Of a stretch of DNA of 45,024 bases, positions 8,574-18,924 are shown in pieces. The stretch lies in the NCBI GenBank assembly GCA_021298555.1, contig JAJTGE010000005.1, positions 1 to 45,024 on the forward strand, given 5' to 3'. The position numbers and the translations under genes were made by a program. This DNA is from Oxalobacteraceae bacterium. Its GTDB lineage: Bacteria > Pseudomonadota > Gammaproteobacteria > Burkholderiales > Burkholderiaceae_D. Numbering within the stretch: the first letter of the stretch is position 1; every line of letters begins with the position of its first letter. Under the pieces are notes generated by a model that was not told where the DNA came from, did not search any database, and saw only the letters and a program-made list of their open reading frames with translations.

Positions 8574-9345
8574 GACTCACATTCTGGAGAAAATCACGAA
8601 TAAGTTTTAACTCCGTTGCAAATTCGGGTTCGGACTGTTCCTGTGCCTGCAAAGCTAATTTAGCTTCTTCCAGCGTGAGTCCAGATTTATAAAGTACTTT
8701 GTAAGCATGACGAATTGCGGTAATAGCCTCGCGTGAAAAACCTCGGCGCTTAAGGCCTTCGCTATTAACGCCATGTGCCTGCGCTGGATTACCTGACAAA
8801 ATCACATACGGTGGTACGTCTTGAGTTAGGCTCGTGCTCATACCAACCATAGCGTGAGCACCAATTTTGCAGAACTGATGAACATTTGAAAACCCACCCA
8901 TAATGGCCCAATCACCAACATGCACATGGCCTGCTAATTGGGCATTGTTTGCAAAAATCGTGTGATTGCCGATTTGACAGTCATGGGCCAAATGTACGTA
9001 AGCCATGATCCAATTATCGTTGCCAAGTCGTGTCGTGCCTACGTCTTGTACGGTACCACGATTGAAGGTACAAAATTCGCGTATGGTGTTTCTGTCGCCT
9101 ATCTCTAGACTCGTAGGTTCACCCGCGTATTTTTTATCTTGAGGTGGCGCACCAATTGATGAAAACTGATAAAAAGTATTGTCTTGGCCTATGCGTGTGT
9201 GGCCTTCAATAACTACATGGGGACCCACACGGGTACGCGCACCAATAATTACGTTGGAACCTATCATGCTGTAGGCGCCAATTTCTGCCGTCTCGTGCAC
9301 CTCTGCACCGGGCTCAATAATCGCTGTAGGATGAATCTTTGCCAT
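8557..9345 (-). CDS. lpxA: UDP-N-acetylglucosamine O-acyltransferase
   Basis: LpxA transfers a 3-hydroxyacyl chain from acyl carrier protein to UDP-GlcNAc, the first step of lipid A synthesis. The 262-residue length equals that of E. coli LpxA. Left-handed beta-helix hexapeptide repeats run from [20 protein letters not shown] to about residue 190. The catalytic histidine is in [12 protein letters not shown] (about residue 121), and [20 protein letters not shown] is the expected C-terminal domain start. The ATG at 9345 matches family starts and lies five bases after the fabZ stop. It overlaps lpxB by 17 bases. Confidence 0.97.
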   Translation of the reverse strand: MAKIHPTAIIEPGAEVHETAEIGAYSMIGSNVIIGARTRVGPHVVIEGHTRIGQDNTFYQFSSIGAPPQDKKYAGEPTSLEIGDRNTIREFCTFNRGTVQDVGTTRLGNDNWIMAYVHLAHDCQIGNHTIFANNAQLAGHVHVGDWAIMGGFSNVHQFCKIGAHAMVGMSTSLTQDVPPYVILSGNPAQAHGVNSEGLKRRGFSREAITAIRHAYKVLYKSGLTLEEAKLALQAQEQSEPEFATELKLIRDFLQNVSRGIVR

Positions 9346-9350
9346 AAAAC

Positions 9351-9815
9351 TTATTCCGCTGCAGGGGTATCTGCAATACTGCGCATGGTGCACATGAGTT
9401 CAGCTTCAACAGCGAGCTGATCATCAACGGTTGCGCGAGCTTGAAATTTCCAAATACCACGCGACTGTCGAAGTATCTCTACATGCATACGTAATTGATC
9501 GCCCGGCTCGATAGGACGCTTGAAACGCGCATTATCAATTCCTAGAAAATACACGACCGCATTCTCATCAGGTTTTTGTCCCATGGTGAGAAATGCTAAT
9601 AGCGCAGACGTTTGCGCTAACGCCTCTATCGTCATTACTCCGGGCATGACGGGTTTGTTTGGAAAATGCCCATTGAAAAATTCTTCGTTGATGGTGACAT
9701 TTTTGATGGCTGTGATGCTTTTGCCAGATTCCCAATCAAGTACTCGGTCTACCAGCAAGAGTGGGTAGCGATGAGGTAAGTATTGTTTGATCTGATTGAT
9801 GTCAAGGCTGTTCAT
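9351..9815 (-). CDS. fabZ: 3-hydroxyacyl-[ACP] dehydratase
   Basis: FabZ dehydrates 3-hydroxyacyl-ACP in fatty acid elongation, and competes with LpxA for the same hydroxyacyl-ACP pool, which explains its place in the lpx cluster. The 154-residue hotdog-fold protein shows [20 protein letters not shown] at the N-terminus and the active-site segment [23 protein letters not shown], with His50 and Glu64. The C-terminal [13 protein letters not shown] is within usual length variation. It lies 31 bases downstream of lpxD. Confidence 0.97.
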   Translation of the reverse strand: MNSLDINQIKQYLPHRYPLLLVDRVLDWESGKSITAIKNVTINEEFFNGHFPNKPVMPGVMTIEALAQTSALLAFLTMGQKPDENAVVYFLGIDNARFKRPIEPGDQLRMHVEILRQSRGIWKFQARATVDDQLAVEAELMCTMRSIADTPAAE

Positions 9816-9846
9816 AATGCGTGCCGTCTGCCCTTAGGATGATGAG

Positions 9847-10896
9847 TTATTTTTTTATGGTCAGTTCTTTGACCAGCTTTTCAAGTTCTCTTATACGATC
9901 TCTGAACCCGTCAAGCTGACGCACAACAGCCGCTGTTTTTCCCCAGTCTGCATTTTTGGCCAATGGATAAAAACCTGTGTACTGCCCAGCCTCATGAATT
10001 GACCTGGATACCAAACTGCCAGACGATACATGCACATTGTCTGCAATGGTTAGGTGCCCGAGAATCATTGCTGCACCACCAAATGTACAATTTCGACCTA
10101 TCTTTGCACTTCCAGCCACACCGACGCAGCCCGCCATCGCTGTGTTTTCTCCGATGATGCAGTTGTGAGCAATTTGTATTTGATTGTCGAGCTTGACGCC
10201 GTTTTCAATACGGGTGTGCTCTAGGGCGCCGCGATCTATTGTGGTACTTGCACCTACCTCGACATCGTCGCCAATTCGCACGCCGCCAGTTTGCGGTATT
10301 TTGATCCATTGACCTTTTTGATTGGCAAAGCCAAAGCCATCACCGCCTATCACTGCTCCAGACTGAACCACACCGCGCTCGCCTATGTGGCAATCCGAAA
10401 GAAAGGTCACATTGGGATGGAACACAGTCGAAGCGCCTATGCGCGCGTCCTGACCAATGAAGCAACCCGCACCAATAACACTATGCTCACCAACTATCGC
10501 GCCCGCTTCAACAACGACATGAGGTCCAATACTTGCTGTAGGCGCAATACGTGCTGAGCTGCTAATGACTGCGGAAGCATGAATTCCCGGACTAGGTGGT
10601 GTGGTGTTCAACAACACAAAATAGTTTGCCGCGTGTGCGTAGTACGCATAAGGATTGTCGGTAAGGATCAATGCCCCATGGAAGCGAGGTCGAATAAAGT
10701 CTACTTCAGCATGCGCAAGTATAAGAACCGCTGCCCGTGTAGCGGCAGCCTGAGAACGCAATTTGGTAGTAGACAGAAAGGTGATGTGCGATTCGCCTGC
10801 GGCTTCCAGCGGGGCAATACCGGTAACGACAACGTCCGGATCACCGATCAACTCCCCGCCTAGGCTTTTGACCAAATCGCCCAGTCGAGTGCTCAT
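9847..10896 (-). CDS. lpxD: UDP-3-O-acylglucosamine N-acyltransferase
   Basis: LpxD adds the second, N-linked hydroxyacyl chain to UDP-3-O-acyl-glucosamine in lipid A synthesis. The 349-residue protein has the N-terminal uridine-binding domain (TRLGDLVKSLGGELIGDPD, ADN-type region with ALILTDNPYAYYA). A long hexapeptide-repeat helix follows (about 104-310), including GGDGFGFANQKGQW, and then QIAHNCIIGENTAMAG with the catalytic histidine (about 244). A short charged C-terminal helix (RDRIRELEKLVKEL) fits the ACP-binding extension. It lies 16 bases after skp. Confidence 0.97.
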   Translation of the reverse strand: MSTRLGDLVKSLGGELIGDPDVVVTGIAPLEAAGESHITFLSTTKLRSQAAATRAAVLILAHAEVDFIRPRFHGALILTDNPYAYYAHAANYFVLLNTTPPSPGIHASAVISSSARIAPTASIGPHVVVEAGAIVGEHSVIGAGCFIGQDARIGASTVFHPNVTFLSDCHIGERGVVQSGAVIGGDGFGFANQKGQWIKIPQTGGVRIGDDVEVGASTTIDRGALEHTRIENGVKLDNQIQIAHNCIIGENTAMAGCVGVAGSAKIGRNCTFGGAAMILGHLTIADNVHVSSGSLVSRSIHEAGQYTGFYPLAKNADWGKTAAVVRQLDGFRDRIRELEKLVKELTIKK

Positions 10897-10912
10897 GGCG
10901 AAAGGTCCTGAA

Positions 10913-11428
10913 TTATTTATTGAGTGCCTTGAGCACTTTTTCGGTGATATCTATGCGTGGACCGACATAAACCGCTTCTTGCAAAACTAAGTCGAATTTT
11001 TCCGCTTCGGCCATCTGCTTGACAACTTTGCTGGCCCTGTCCAAAACAGTAGCCATTTCTTCATTTCTGCGTTGATTCAAATCTTCACGAAACTCACGTT
11101 GGCGGCGCTGAAAGTCTTTGTCCATCTCGCCAAGTTCACGCTGACGCTTGCTGCGTTCTGCATCGCTCAGTACTGGGGCATCTTTGTCGAGCTTTTCGGC
11201 GCTGGATTTGAGCTTGACTGAGAGTTCTTGTAAGTCTTTTTCACGCTTGGAAAATTCTTGTTCCAAACGAGCCGTTGCCGCTTTAGCAGGGGTTGAATCC
11301 TTGAGAATTTTGTCCAAACTGACAAAACCTATCTTGAGATCCTGCTGGGCATAACTGGTAAGTGGCATAAGCAATGCAACCAGACAAGCCAGCCCAAGCT
11401 CAGTTGTTTTTTTGATTACTAAATTCAT
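10913..11428 (-). CDS. skp: Periplasmic chaperone Skp (OmpH)
   Basis: Skp is a trimeric periplasmic chaperone that holds unfolded outer-membrane proteins on the way to the BAM complex. The 171-residue precursor has a signal peptide (KK then LACLVALLMPLTSYAQ, cleavage probably after SYA), the family start QQDLKIGFVSLDKIL, and a long charged coiled-coil (about 50-140, KREKDLQELSVKLK, RRQREFREDLNQRRNEEM) forming the tentacles. The end (YVGPRIDITEKVLKALNK) matches the family. It lies between bamA and lpxD, its normal place, and its length is ordinary. Confidence 0.95.
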   Translation of the reverse strand: MNLVIKKTTELGLACLVALLMPLTSYAQQDLKIGFVSLDKILKDSTPAKAATARLEQEFSKREKDLQELSVKLKSSAEKLDKDAPVLSDAERSKRQRELGEMDKDFQRRQREFREDLNQRRNEEMATVLDRASKVVKQMAEAEKFDLVLQEAVYVGPRIDITEKVLKALNK

Positions 11429-11454
11429 TCAGTCTCCGCAATGCTTATTAAAGC

Positions 11455-11531
11455 GCGTAAATCAATCAATCCACATAGCCTGTCGAGCATCAATTTACGC
11501 AAAGCGACCATCTATTATGCCATTAAGGCAT
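11455..11531 (-). other. bamA-skp intergenic stretch with inverted repeats
   Basis: The 102 bases between bamA and skp hold two dyads. ATGCC/GGCAT at 11517-11531 (loop TTAAT on the minus strand) directly abuts the bamA stop. GCGTAAAT at 11455-11462 is complementary to ATTTACGC at 11493-11500. No T-run follows either, so these look like mRNA processing or stability structures, not terminators. A skp promoter may also lie here; none is clear. Confidence 0.35.
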
Positions 11532-13927
11532 CAGAATCCAGTGCCCAATTGAAACTGGAAACGCTGTGTCCGGTCGAATGGCTGAGGATTCATCGGATAT
11601 CCCAGCGATAGCTTGAGGGGTCCAACGGGAGAAATCCAACTTAAACCCAGACCTGTACTGTAGCGCAATTGATTCAGGCCTATTCTTTCACCATCCTCCG
11701 GGCTAAAAACCTGACCGGCATCGAGAAAGGTAAACCAGCGCAGGCTGCGGTCTACTCCTGTACCTGGGAATGGCATCTGCAATTCTGCGTTCAAGATGAT
11801 CCTGGCAGAACCGCCTATAGGTAAATTGAAACGTGTATCGCCTAAACCCCTGGTCCGCTGTGAAACTGATAACGAGCCTGCCTGATAGCCACGAACCGTG
11901 CCAATACCACCTGCAAAATAATTTTTGAAAATTGGATACGCATTATCACCCAGAGCGCCACCGTAATTAATCTCACCATTGAATGCTAAAGTTGCCGTGT
12001 TAGAAAGATTTAGCGGGATGAAATACTGGTCCTGGTAGGTCGTTCGGTAGTAAGTAGAGGAACCAGCAGGGGACACTTCCACGTTGGCGCGCCGAAACCG
12101 GCCTTTCGTTGGTATCAATGCACTATCACGGTTGTCGCGTTGCCATGCTGCAGTCAGGGGGAAAGCCATCGTACGAGCATTACCTACGCCATCAGTTGCG
12201 CTCAATGGATCAAATGACCCTGGGTCATTATTGGCATTGTGAACAAATTCACGATACCGGCTCGGGCTGTTTTCGTAAGTGTTTACCGTTGTATCTTCTA
12301 TACCGGCACCCAAAAACACTCGGTCGAATTCAGTGAAAGGAACACCAAAACTGACATTGCCACCCCGCGTGACAACCCGATAATTAATATCCGTTAAATA
12401 TAAGGGTGGACGGGAAGTACGCAGAAAAATTTCGGTGGTCTTGCTGACACCATCTTCAGTAAAGTAGGGATTGGTGTGTTGAAGTGCGATAGTTCGGTAT
12501 ACGCGGCTGGTATTGACGCTTATACCGATATTGTTTCCAGTACCAAAGGCGTTCGCCTGATTAATAGAGCCTGTCAGCGTAAGTTTCTCGCTACTAGAAA
12601 AACCGGCGCCTATCATCACGTTGCCAGTGGGTTTTTCACTCACATTGACATTCAGGTCAACCTGATCGGGTGCGCCCGGTACTTCAACTGTATCGACGTT
12701 GGTGTCGAGAAAAAATCCCAGACGACCGAGTCTGTCCCGTGATAATCGGATTTTGTCACCCTCATACCAAGAGCTCTCAAACTGGCGGAATTCACGGCGT
12801 ATGACTTCATCACGCGTGCGGTCATTGCCTCCTATGTTGATTCGTCGCACATACACGCGCTTGCCCGGATCAACAAAAATAGTAAAGGTGACTTCGCTCT
12901 TTTCGCGGTTGATATCGGGACTAGCATTCACATTGGCGAAAGCGTAACCGAACACTCCCATGCGCTCACTAATTTTGCGCGTAGTTTCATTCATTTTTTC
13001 ACCCGAGTAGGCATCGCCTTTTTTCAGGGTGACTAGAGATTCGAGTTCTTTTTCGCGGCCTAGCAGCTCACCATCGAGTTTAATATCGGCAACAGAGAAT
13101 TTCTGACCTTCGATAATATTGATCGTGATGTAAATATCTTTTTTGTCAGGAGAAATCGCTACTTGGGTCGATTCAACCTGCATTTCAAGATAACCGCGAT
13201 TCAAATAAAAAGAGCGCAGCGCTTCAATATCGCCCGCTAGCTTTTGTTTTGAATACTGGTCTGATTTGCTGTACCAGGTAAACCAACCCGGTGTGCTCAA
13301 TTTGATTTGATCCTGTAATTCTGAGTCGCTAAAAACTTTGTTGCCGATAATATTGATTTTTTTGATGCGTGCAACTTCACCTTCGTCTACAGCAAACGTT
13401 ACCCCTACTCTGTTACGTTCAAGTGGCGTAATGGTCGTCGTTATTTGTACACCGTACAAACCACGGGAAAGGTATTGACGCTTCAGTTCTTGCTCAGCAC
13501 GATCAACCAAGGATTTATCAAGGATGCGAGATTCACCTAAACCCAAGTCTTTGAGGGATTTGGTTAATTGGACCTTGTCGAATTCTTTGGTACCTGTGAA
13601 ATCAACACTCGCAATGGCGGGTCGTTCTTCGACCATGATGACTAGTACATTACCATCAGCTTCAACCCGAACATCTTTGAAAAATCCAGTGGCATACAAG
13701 GCTTTGATAGCCGCCGCTGCTTTTTCATCGTTGAAAGTATCGCCTACACGAACAGGTAAGTAACTAAATACCGTACCTGCTTCCGTTCTTTGTATACCCT
13801 CAACGCGGATATCTTTTACGGTGAAAGGCTCGACTGCAGCAGATTGGCCCGCACACAGGGCAAATACTGCAGCTGCAATCAGTTTAGGTATGAAGGGCAA
13901 AGTTAAGCGCGCGGGATCGGGTTTCAT
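11531..13927 (-). CDS. bamA: Outer membrane protein assembly factor BamA
   Basis: BamA is the core of the BAM complex that folds and inserts outer-membrane beta-barrels. The 798-residue precursor has a signal peptide (about 1-32, ending GQSAAVEPF). Five POTRA domains follow (about 33-430, starting FTVKDIRVEGIQRTEAGTVF; later ones include ARIKKINIIGNKVFSDSELQ and VYVRRINIGGNDRTRDEVIRREF). The rest is a 16-strand barrel with the conserved GTVRGYQAGSL (VRGF-type, loop 6) and terminal FQFQLGTGF ending in phenylalanine. The ATG at 13927 is preferred over TTG at 13930. It sits between rseP and skp as usual, 51 bases from rseP. Confidence 0.97.
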   Translation of the reverse strand: MKPDPARLTLPFIPKLIAAAVFALCAGQSAAVEPFTVKDIRVEGIQRTEAGTVFSYLPVRVGDTFNDEKAAAAIKALYATGFFKDVRVEADGNVLVIMVEERPAIASVDFTGTKEFDKVQLTKSLKDLGLGESRILDKSLVDRAEQELKRQYLSRGLYGVQITTTITPLERNRVGVTFAVDEGEVARIKKINIIGNKVFSDSELQDQIKLSTPGWFTWYSKSDQYSKQKLAGDIEALRSFYLNRGYLEMQVESTQVAISPDKKDIYITINIIEGQKFSVADIKLDGELLGREKELESLVTLKKGDAYSGEKMNETTRKISERMGVFGYAFANVNASPDINREKSEVTFTIFVDPGKRVYVRRINIGGNDRTRDEVIRREFRQFESSWYEGDKIRLSRDRLGRLGFFLDTNVDTVEVPGAPDQVDLNVNVSEKPTGNVMIGAGFSSSEKLTLTGSINQANAFGTGNNIGISVNTSRVYRTIALQHTNPYFTEDGVSKTTEIFLRTSRPPLYLTDINYRVVTRGGNVSFGVPFTEFDRVFLGAGIEDTTVNTYENSPSRYREFVHNANNDPGSFDPLSATDGVGNARTMAFPLTAAWQRDNRDSALIPTKGRFRRANVEVSPAGSSTYYRTTYQDQYFIPLNLSNTATLAFNGEINYGGALGDNAYPIFKNYFAGGIGTVRGYQAGSLSVSQRTRGLGDTRFNLPIGGSARIILNAELQMPFPGTGVDRSLRWFTFLDAGQVFSPEDGERIGLNQLRYSTGLGLSWISPVGPLKLSLGYPMNPQPFDRTQRFQFQLGTGF

Positions 13928-13978
13928 CAACTATGTATTCATTGGAAGTTATGCCAGCGCAGCCTGGCATTGCGACGG

Positions 13979-15337
13979 TCACCAGACCAAGCGAACGATA
14001 TCGTTGAACAAAGCTACAGCCATCAGTGTCATCAGAATGCCAAGTCCGGCGCGTTGAGCAATTTCGCCTATGCGTTCGGGGACCTGTCTTCCTGAAAAAA
14101 GTTCCAGCGAATAATACAACAAATGCCCTCCATCCAGAACAGGAATTGGTAGCAGATTCATCACTCCCAAGCTAATGCTGATGAAGGCCATAAATGATAG
14201 AAAACTAATCAAGCCCACGCGCGCTGTTTGTCCAGCATAGTCTGCGATGGTGAGAGGCCCAGTAATGTTTCTCAAAGATACTTCGCCGGTTAACATCTTG
14301 CCAAGCATCGTAAGCGTCATGGCGCTGGTTTCCCAGGTCTTGCGAGCACCACGCGCAACCGCTTCCAGTGGCCCAGACTTAACGATTACCGAGGCCTTCG
14401 TTAAATCAACTTGCGCAAAAATTCGACCAACAGACTTTTCACCAACCTGATCTGACTGAGGGGTCACCTGCAAAGACAAACGTTGATCACCACGCAAAAA
14501 ATCGATGGCAAGTAACTTACCCGGTGCCGATTGCAGTGTTTCTATCATGGTCATGGCATCCACAATCGGGACACCATCTATTTGAATAATCTGATCACCC
14601 GCTTTTAAACCGGCCTTGTCAGCAGGCCCGCCGGGTGTGATTTCACCGAGTATTGCTGGCGGCCGCGCCATCTCCAGCCCCATCTTATCTGCCAGATGTT
14701 TATCCAGCTCCTCGGGCGAGATAGCCGACAAATCCAAACTCACTTCGCGCAACTCGGGACGATACCCCGCATTCAAACCCTGTACGGTTAACTTCAAACG
14801 TTCGCCATTCATTGCTCCGCGCAGTAAATACCAGCGAAATTCTGACCATGACTGAATCGGTTCATTATCGACGGACACAACGAGGTCGCCCGTACGTAAC
14901 CCTGCTTGCTCTGCATAACTTTGGGGCTTAATTTCAACTCGCGATAAAGGCTCAGGCACACCATAGACATACAACCCGGCGAAGATAACTATCGCCAGCA
15001 GAAAGTTGGCTAATGGCCCAGCAGAAACGATAGCTATGCGTCGTAATACAGGTTGACGTGTAAATTCTCGGGCAAGGTCGGCTTCGGGTATGTCCCCGGC
15101 ATCATCGGCCCGTGCATCGAGCATCTTGACGTAGCCACCTAAAGGTATGGCTGAGATTGCCCACTCAGTCTGATCCGGACCTAAGCGTCGAGACCAAATA
15201 ATTTTTCCCAGGCCTACAGAAAAACGTAAAACCTTCACACCACACCAACGCGCCACCAGGTAATGACCAAACTCGTGGATGGTCACGAGTACGCCTATGA
15301 CTATGACAAATGCCGCTATCGTTTGTAGTAATTCCAT
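13979..15337 (-). CDS. rseP: Site-2 zinc metalloprotease RseP
   Basis: RseP is an inner-membrane intramembrane protease that releases sigma-E by cutting the anti-sigma factor RseA after a first periplasmic cut. The 452-residue protein has the zinc motif HEFGH (His21, Glu22, His25) in the first membrane helix. Next come the LGGYVKML segment and two periplasmic PDZ domains (about 110-200, EQAGLRTGDLVVSVD; about 215-290, DKAGLKAGDQIIQIDG). The third zinc ligand motif is NLLPIPVLDGGHLL (Asp about 402), followed by a final membrane helix. It lies 11 bases after dxr and leads into bamA, which links envelope-stress control and outer-membrane assembly. Confidence 0.96.
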   Translation of the reverse strand: MELLQTIAAFVIVIGVLVTIHEFGHYLVARWCGVKVLRFSVGLGKIIWSRRLGPDQTEWAISAIPLGGYVKMLDARADDAGDIPEADLAREFTRQPVLRRIAIVSAGPLANFLLAIVIFAGLYVYGVPEPLSRVEIKPQSYAEQAGLRTGDLVVSVDNEPIQSWSEFRWYLLRGAMNGERLKLTVQGLNAGYRPELREVSLDLSAISPEELDKHLADKMGLEMARPPAILGEITPGGPADKAGLKAGDQIIQIDGVPIVDAMTMIETLQSAPGKLLAIDFLRGDQRLSLQVTPQSDQVGEKSVGRIFAQVDLTKASVIVKSGPLEAVARGARKTWETSAMTLTMLGKMLTGEVSLRNITGPLTIADYAGQTARVGLISFLSFMAFISISLGVMNLLPIPVLDGGHLLYYSLELFSGRQVPERIGEIAQRAGLGILMTLMAVALFNDIVRLVW

Positions 15338-15348
15338 GAAATCTCGGT

Positions 15349-16521
15349 TTAGTGATGCAGTAATTCGCTCGCCAGCAGGCGGGCCGATCTATCTTTAGCA
15401 AGCACGCTATCCAGATCTGTTACTGGCTCAGCGGGCATGCGATTGAGCACAGTATCAATTAATTCAGAAATCCGTCGAAAACCAATCTGCCTATCAAGAA
15501 AAGCCTCAACAGCTATCTCGTTGGCCGCGTTTAATACAGCCGCTGCGCTACCACCTGCATACAGCGCATCAAAAGCGAGCTTAAGACAAGGAAACCGCTG
15601 ATAGTCAGGTGGACGGAAATTCAATTGCGCGATTTTGGTCAGATCGATTGAATCGACACCCGATTCAATACGATCAGGATACGCCAGGGCATGCGCAATG
15701 GGGGTGCGCATATCCGGATTACCTAATTGCGCTAATACCGATCCGTCAGCGTACGAAACCATGGAGTGGATCACACTTTGCGGATGTATGACGACATCAA
15801 TTTGGCTAGGTGCGGCGCCAAACAACCAATGCGCCTCGATGACTTCTAATCCTTTGTTCATCATCGTTGCAGAATCAACGGATATTTTTCTGCCCATACT
15901 CCAGTTGGGATGGGCAATGGCCTGTTCGGGCGTGACCTGATCGAGTGTTGCGACATCACGATCTAAAAATGGACCACCGGACGCTGTTAAAACAATTTTG
16001 CGTATGCCGTGGTTGCCTGGCTGGCGCTGATAATTGAGAGGCAAACACTGAAATATCGCATTGTGTTCGCTATCTATCGGTAACAGTATTGAACCACTGG
16101 CCGCTACTGCATCCATAAAAAGTTGGCCGGAAATCACCAGTGCCTCTTTGTTTGCAAGCAGAATTTTTTTCCCTGCATGTGCTGCCGCCATGGTTGATGC
16201 TAAACCTGCTGCACCGACTATTGCTGCCATGACTGTGGTGCAGGCTGCGGCGCTAGCCACATCACACAATGCCTGTTCGCCAAAGTCAACGTGCGTCGTT
16301 AATCCAGCAGATTTAAGACGCTCAGAGAGTTGGCTCGCAGCCAGGGCGCTTCCCACGACAGCTACTTCAGGCCTAAAGCGAATGCATTGTTCAGCAAGAT
16401 CCTCAACCCGGCTATTCGCAGTTAAAGCAAACACTCGGTATCGATCAGGATGCCGCGCAATCACATCCAGTGTTGATACGCCTATGGAGCCCGTAGCACC
16501 AAGTATTGTTATCGATTGCAT
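15349..16521 (-). CDS. dxr: 1-deoxy-D-xylulose 5-phosphate reductoisomerase
   Basis: Dxr makes 2-C-methyl-D-erythritol 4-phosphate with NADPH, the committed step of the non-mevalonate isoprenoid pathway. The 390-residue protein shows the NADPH site [16 protein letters not shown] (about 5-20), [10 protein letters not shown] (about 121-130), the metal-binding [13 protein letters not shown], the flexible-loop [28 protein letters not shown], and [22 protein letters not shown]. All are intact. It lies 18 bases from cdsA and 11 bases from rseP and is followed functionally by uppS upstream, so one operon feeds undecaprenyl carrier synthesis. Confidence 0.97.
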   Translation of the reverse strand: MQSITILGATGSIGVSTLDVIARHPDRYRVFALTANSRVEDLAEQCIRFRPEVAVVGSALAASQLSERLKSAGLTTHVDFGEQALCDVASAAACTTVMAAIVGAAGLASTMAAAHAGKKILLANKEALVISGQLFMDAVAASGSILLPIDSEHNAIFQCLPLNYQRQPGNHGIRKIVLTASGGPFLDRDVATLDQVTPEQAIAHPNWSMGRKISVDSATMMNKGLEVIEAHWLFGAAPSQIDVVIHPQSVIHSMVSYADGSVLAQLGNPDMRTPIAHALAYPDRIESGVDSIDLTKIAQLNFRPPDYQRFPCLKLAFDALYAGGSAAAVLNAANEIAVEAFLDRQIGFRRISELIDTVLNRMPAEPVTDLDSVLAKDRSARLLASELLHH

Positions 16522-16539
16522 AGCTTTTTATTTTTTGTA

Positions 16540-17355
16540 TCAGGACTGCGTCGTCAATAACAAAATCAATGGCATAACGGGTATCAATGCATCAATGCGA
16601 TCCAATACGCCTCCGTGTCCGGGCAACAGCTGACTACTATCTTTCATGCCAGCGCGTCGCTTTAACAACGATTCAAACAGATCGCCAATCACACTTGCAG
16701 CAACCAGCACACTCATTATCACTATCCATAGCAACCAACCAAACTGACGTAAGAGCTGTGCTGCAAACGTCTCGGCCAATGGCGCAAGAGAAATAGACAG
16801 CGCAAACAGCACAAGTACAGCAAGCCAACCACCAATTGCACCTTCCCAGGTTTTTCCGGGCGAAATACTGGGCGCTAATTTACGTTGGCCAAATCTACGT
16901 CCGGCAAAATACGCACCAATATCGGCCACCCAAACGATGGCCATAGCGGATATCAAATACACAGGCGAATGTTCGTATACCGCTGCTATCGACACAAAGC
17001 AACCGAGCAGAGCAATCATAAATACAAACACAAACAGCAGGCCGCGTACACCTTCCAGCGTTGGCAGACCTAACTTTAGAGCAGGAAAAAATCGTATTGC
17101 CCATATCAGCACACAAAGCGCAGCTAGTGGCTTCCAGTTCCAATTAGGCCCAGATGCAAGTATCAGTAACCCGATACCAGCCACTGCGGCTGCAGGCAAT
17201 GCAATGCGCACCTGTAGCAAGCGCAGGCTTTCCCAAACCGCAGCTGCAAAAAAAACAGCAAGGGTGACGCGAAAGGCCAACAATGATTCAGAAACGATCA
17301 CAACGGCTAATAACGCTAGCAGTGCGATTGCAGTAAACACTCTCTGACGCAACAT
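16540..17355 (-). CDS. cdsA: Phosphatidate cytidylyltransferase
   Basis: CdsA forms CDP-diacylglycerol from phosphatidate and CTP, the branch point for all phospholipids, in the inner membrane. The 271-residue protein is mostly hydrophobic with about eight membrane segments, starting [20 protein letters not shown]. The family signature near the C-terminus is present: SLLKRRAGMKDSSQLLPGHGGVLDRIDAL (split here as SLLKRRAGMKDSS then LLPGHGGVLDRID), with the metal-binding aspartates. Its start overlaps the uppS stop by one base, so the two are translationally coupled. Confidence 0.96.
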   Translation of the reverse strand: MLRQRVFTAIALLALLAVVIVSESLLAFRVTLAVFFAAAVWESLRLLQVRIALPAAAVAGIGLLILASGPNWNWKPLAALCVLIWAIRFFPALKLGLPTLEGVRGLLFVFVFMIALLGCFVSIAAVYEHSPVYLISAMAIVWVADIGAYFAGRRFGQRKLAPSISPGKTWEGAIGGWLAVLVLFALSISLAPLAETFAAQLLRQFGWLLWIVIMSVLVAASVIGDLFESLLKRRAGMKDSSQLLPGHGGVLDRIDALIPVMPLILLLTTQS

Positions 17356-18113
17356 CAGGAAGCTTTCCTGACCTCGATTAGCTGGGCACTCGTGCGCCCG
17401 AAACGACGCTCTCGCTCTTGATAGGAAACGATGGCCTTATCAAGTGCAGCCGCATCAAAATCAGGCCAATAGGTGTCAGTAAAATAAAGCTCTGTATAGG
17501 CTAGCTGCCAAAGCAAAAAATTTGAAATACGTTGCTCACCACCGGTGCGGATAAATAAATCTGGCTCAGGCGCATAAGCCATCGCCAGATGGGGTGCGAT
17601 GTCGTGCTCAGTGAATTCTGTATTAGGGGGTTGCACCGCGGCCGCTTTATTCATCGCCTGTAGCATGTCCCAGCGGCCACCATAATTTGCGCAGATAGTT
17701 AGGTTAAGTTTGTCGTTGTCTTTTGTCTTTAGCTCGGCCTGTGCGATCTGATCCTGCAAACGCTTGTCAAAACGACTCAGATCACCGATGACACGAAGTC
17801 GAATACCTGTGGCACACATGCGATTAACTTCGCGCTCCAGCGCAGTAGAAAATAAACGCATAAGCAGGGAAACCTCTTCCGCTGGTCGACGCCAGTTTTC
17901 AGAGCTAAAAGCAAACAAGGTCAGGTAAGAGATTTTGCGTGACACGCATGCTTTAGCAATGCCGCGTACCGCTTCCACTCCCTTGGCATGGCCTGCAACC
18001 CGGGGCAGATACCGCGATGTTGCCCAGCGGCCGTTGCCATCCATGATGACGGCAACATGCGAAGGAATAAGCGATGTGTTGGGAATATTCTGAGTTGAGC
18101 TCGATTGCATCAT
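17355..18113 (-). CDS. uppS: Undecaprenyl diphosphate synthase (cis-prenyltransferase)
   Basis: UppS adds eight isopentenyl units to farnesyl diphosphate to build the C55 carrier lipid for peptidoglycan and O-antigen. The 252-residue protein has the catalytic motif [13 protein letters not shown] (Asp25), the [10 protein letters not shown] segment, [18 protein letters not shown], and the signature [19 protein letters not shown] with [15 protein letters not shown]. Two adjacent ATG codons open the frame (18113 and 18110). It lies 137 bases downstream of frr, so a separate promoter there is possible, though none is obvious. Confidence 0.97.
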   Translation of the reverse strand: MMQSSSTQNIPNTSLIPSHVAVIMDGNGRWATSRYLPRVAGHAKGVEAVRGIAKACVSRKISYLTLFAFSSENWRRPAEEVSLLMRLFSTALEREVNRMCATGIRLRVIGDLSRFDKRLQDQIAQAELKTKDNDKLNLTICANYGGRWDMLQAMNKAAAVQPPNTEFTEHDIAPHLAMAYAPEPDLFIRTGGEQRISNFLLWQLAYTELYFTDTYWPDFDAAALDKAIVSYQERERRFGRTSAQLIEVRKAS

Positions 18114-18250
18114 CGCTTAGCCAATAATCACAATAAATTGTACCGCCGGTTGTGCGCAGGTGACTGCGCTAAACAGGACGTCGTCCACCAAAGCATAGAG
18201 ATGTCTAATCAAGAGACTGTCTTTCTGTAAATTTGCTTTGCAAAAAAGAG

Positions 18251-18811
18251 TTATACCGTCAGTACTTCTTTTTCTTTTTCTGCGATTAGTTTATCGACTT
18301 CTGCTACAAACTTATCCGTCAGTTTTTGCACATCCTCTTGAGCACGACGCTCATCATCTTCAGAGATCGCTTTATCTTTCAAGAGTTTTTTCAAAACCTC
18401 ATTCGCATCACGTCGTATATTTCGAATCGCGATCTTGGCATCTTCAGCCTCGCTCTTAACTAGCTTAACCATTTCTTTGCGACGCTCTTCTGTTAATGCA
18501 GGTGTTGGAACCCGAATAACATCACCTTGCGTCGAAGGATTAAGTCCCAGATCTGATTCTCGTATTGCTTTCTCAACCGTGGCTATCATCTTTTTTTCCC
18601 AAGGCTGGACACCGATAGTACGGGCATCGAGCAGGGTCACATTAGCTACTTGCGTGATATTTGTCGCAGTACCGTAGTAATCCACTTGAACGTGATCAAG
18701 CATGCCTACATGGGCACGCCCAGTTCGTACTTTAGACAGGTCGGTCTTGAGTGTTTCTATAGACTTCTGCATTTTTTGATCAGTATTTTTTTTGACGTCG
18801 GCAACGCTCAT
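18251..18811 (-). CDS. frr: Ribosome recycling factor
   Basis: RRF splits post-termination ribosomes together with EF-G. The 186-residue protein matches the family along its whole length: [46 protein letters not shown], the [14 protein letters not shown] segment, [27 protein letters not shown], and the helical C-terminus with [22 protein letters not shown]. An AGGAGA ribosome-binding site precedes the ATG. It follows pyrH, as in most bacteria, after 113 bases. Confidence 0.98.
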   Translation of the reverse strand: MSVADVKKNTDQKMQKSIETLKTDLSKVRTGRAHVGMLDHVQVDYYGTATNITQVANVTLLDARTIGVQPWEKKMIATVEKAIRESDLGLNPSTQGDVIRVPTPALTEERRKEMVKLVKSEAEDAKIAIRNIRRDANEVLKKLLKDKAISEDDERRAQEDVQKLTDKFVAEVDKLIAEKEKEVLTV

Positions 18812-18924
18812 GCTGCTCTCCTGTAATTCTTTAATTTAATCAGTGTGTTTACTTATGGTTACGTATCACTCTTTGGCCACAGTGCTTGGAATAATAGAGT
18901 GGCAAATACACCGCCCCACAATAT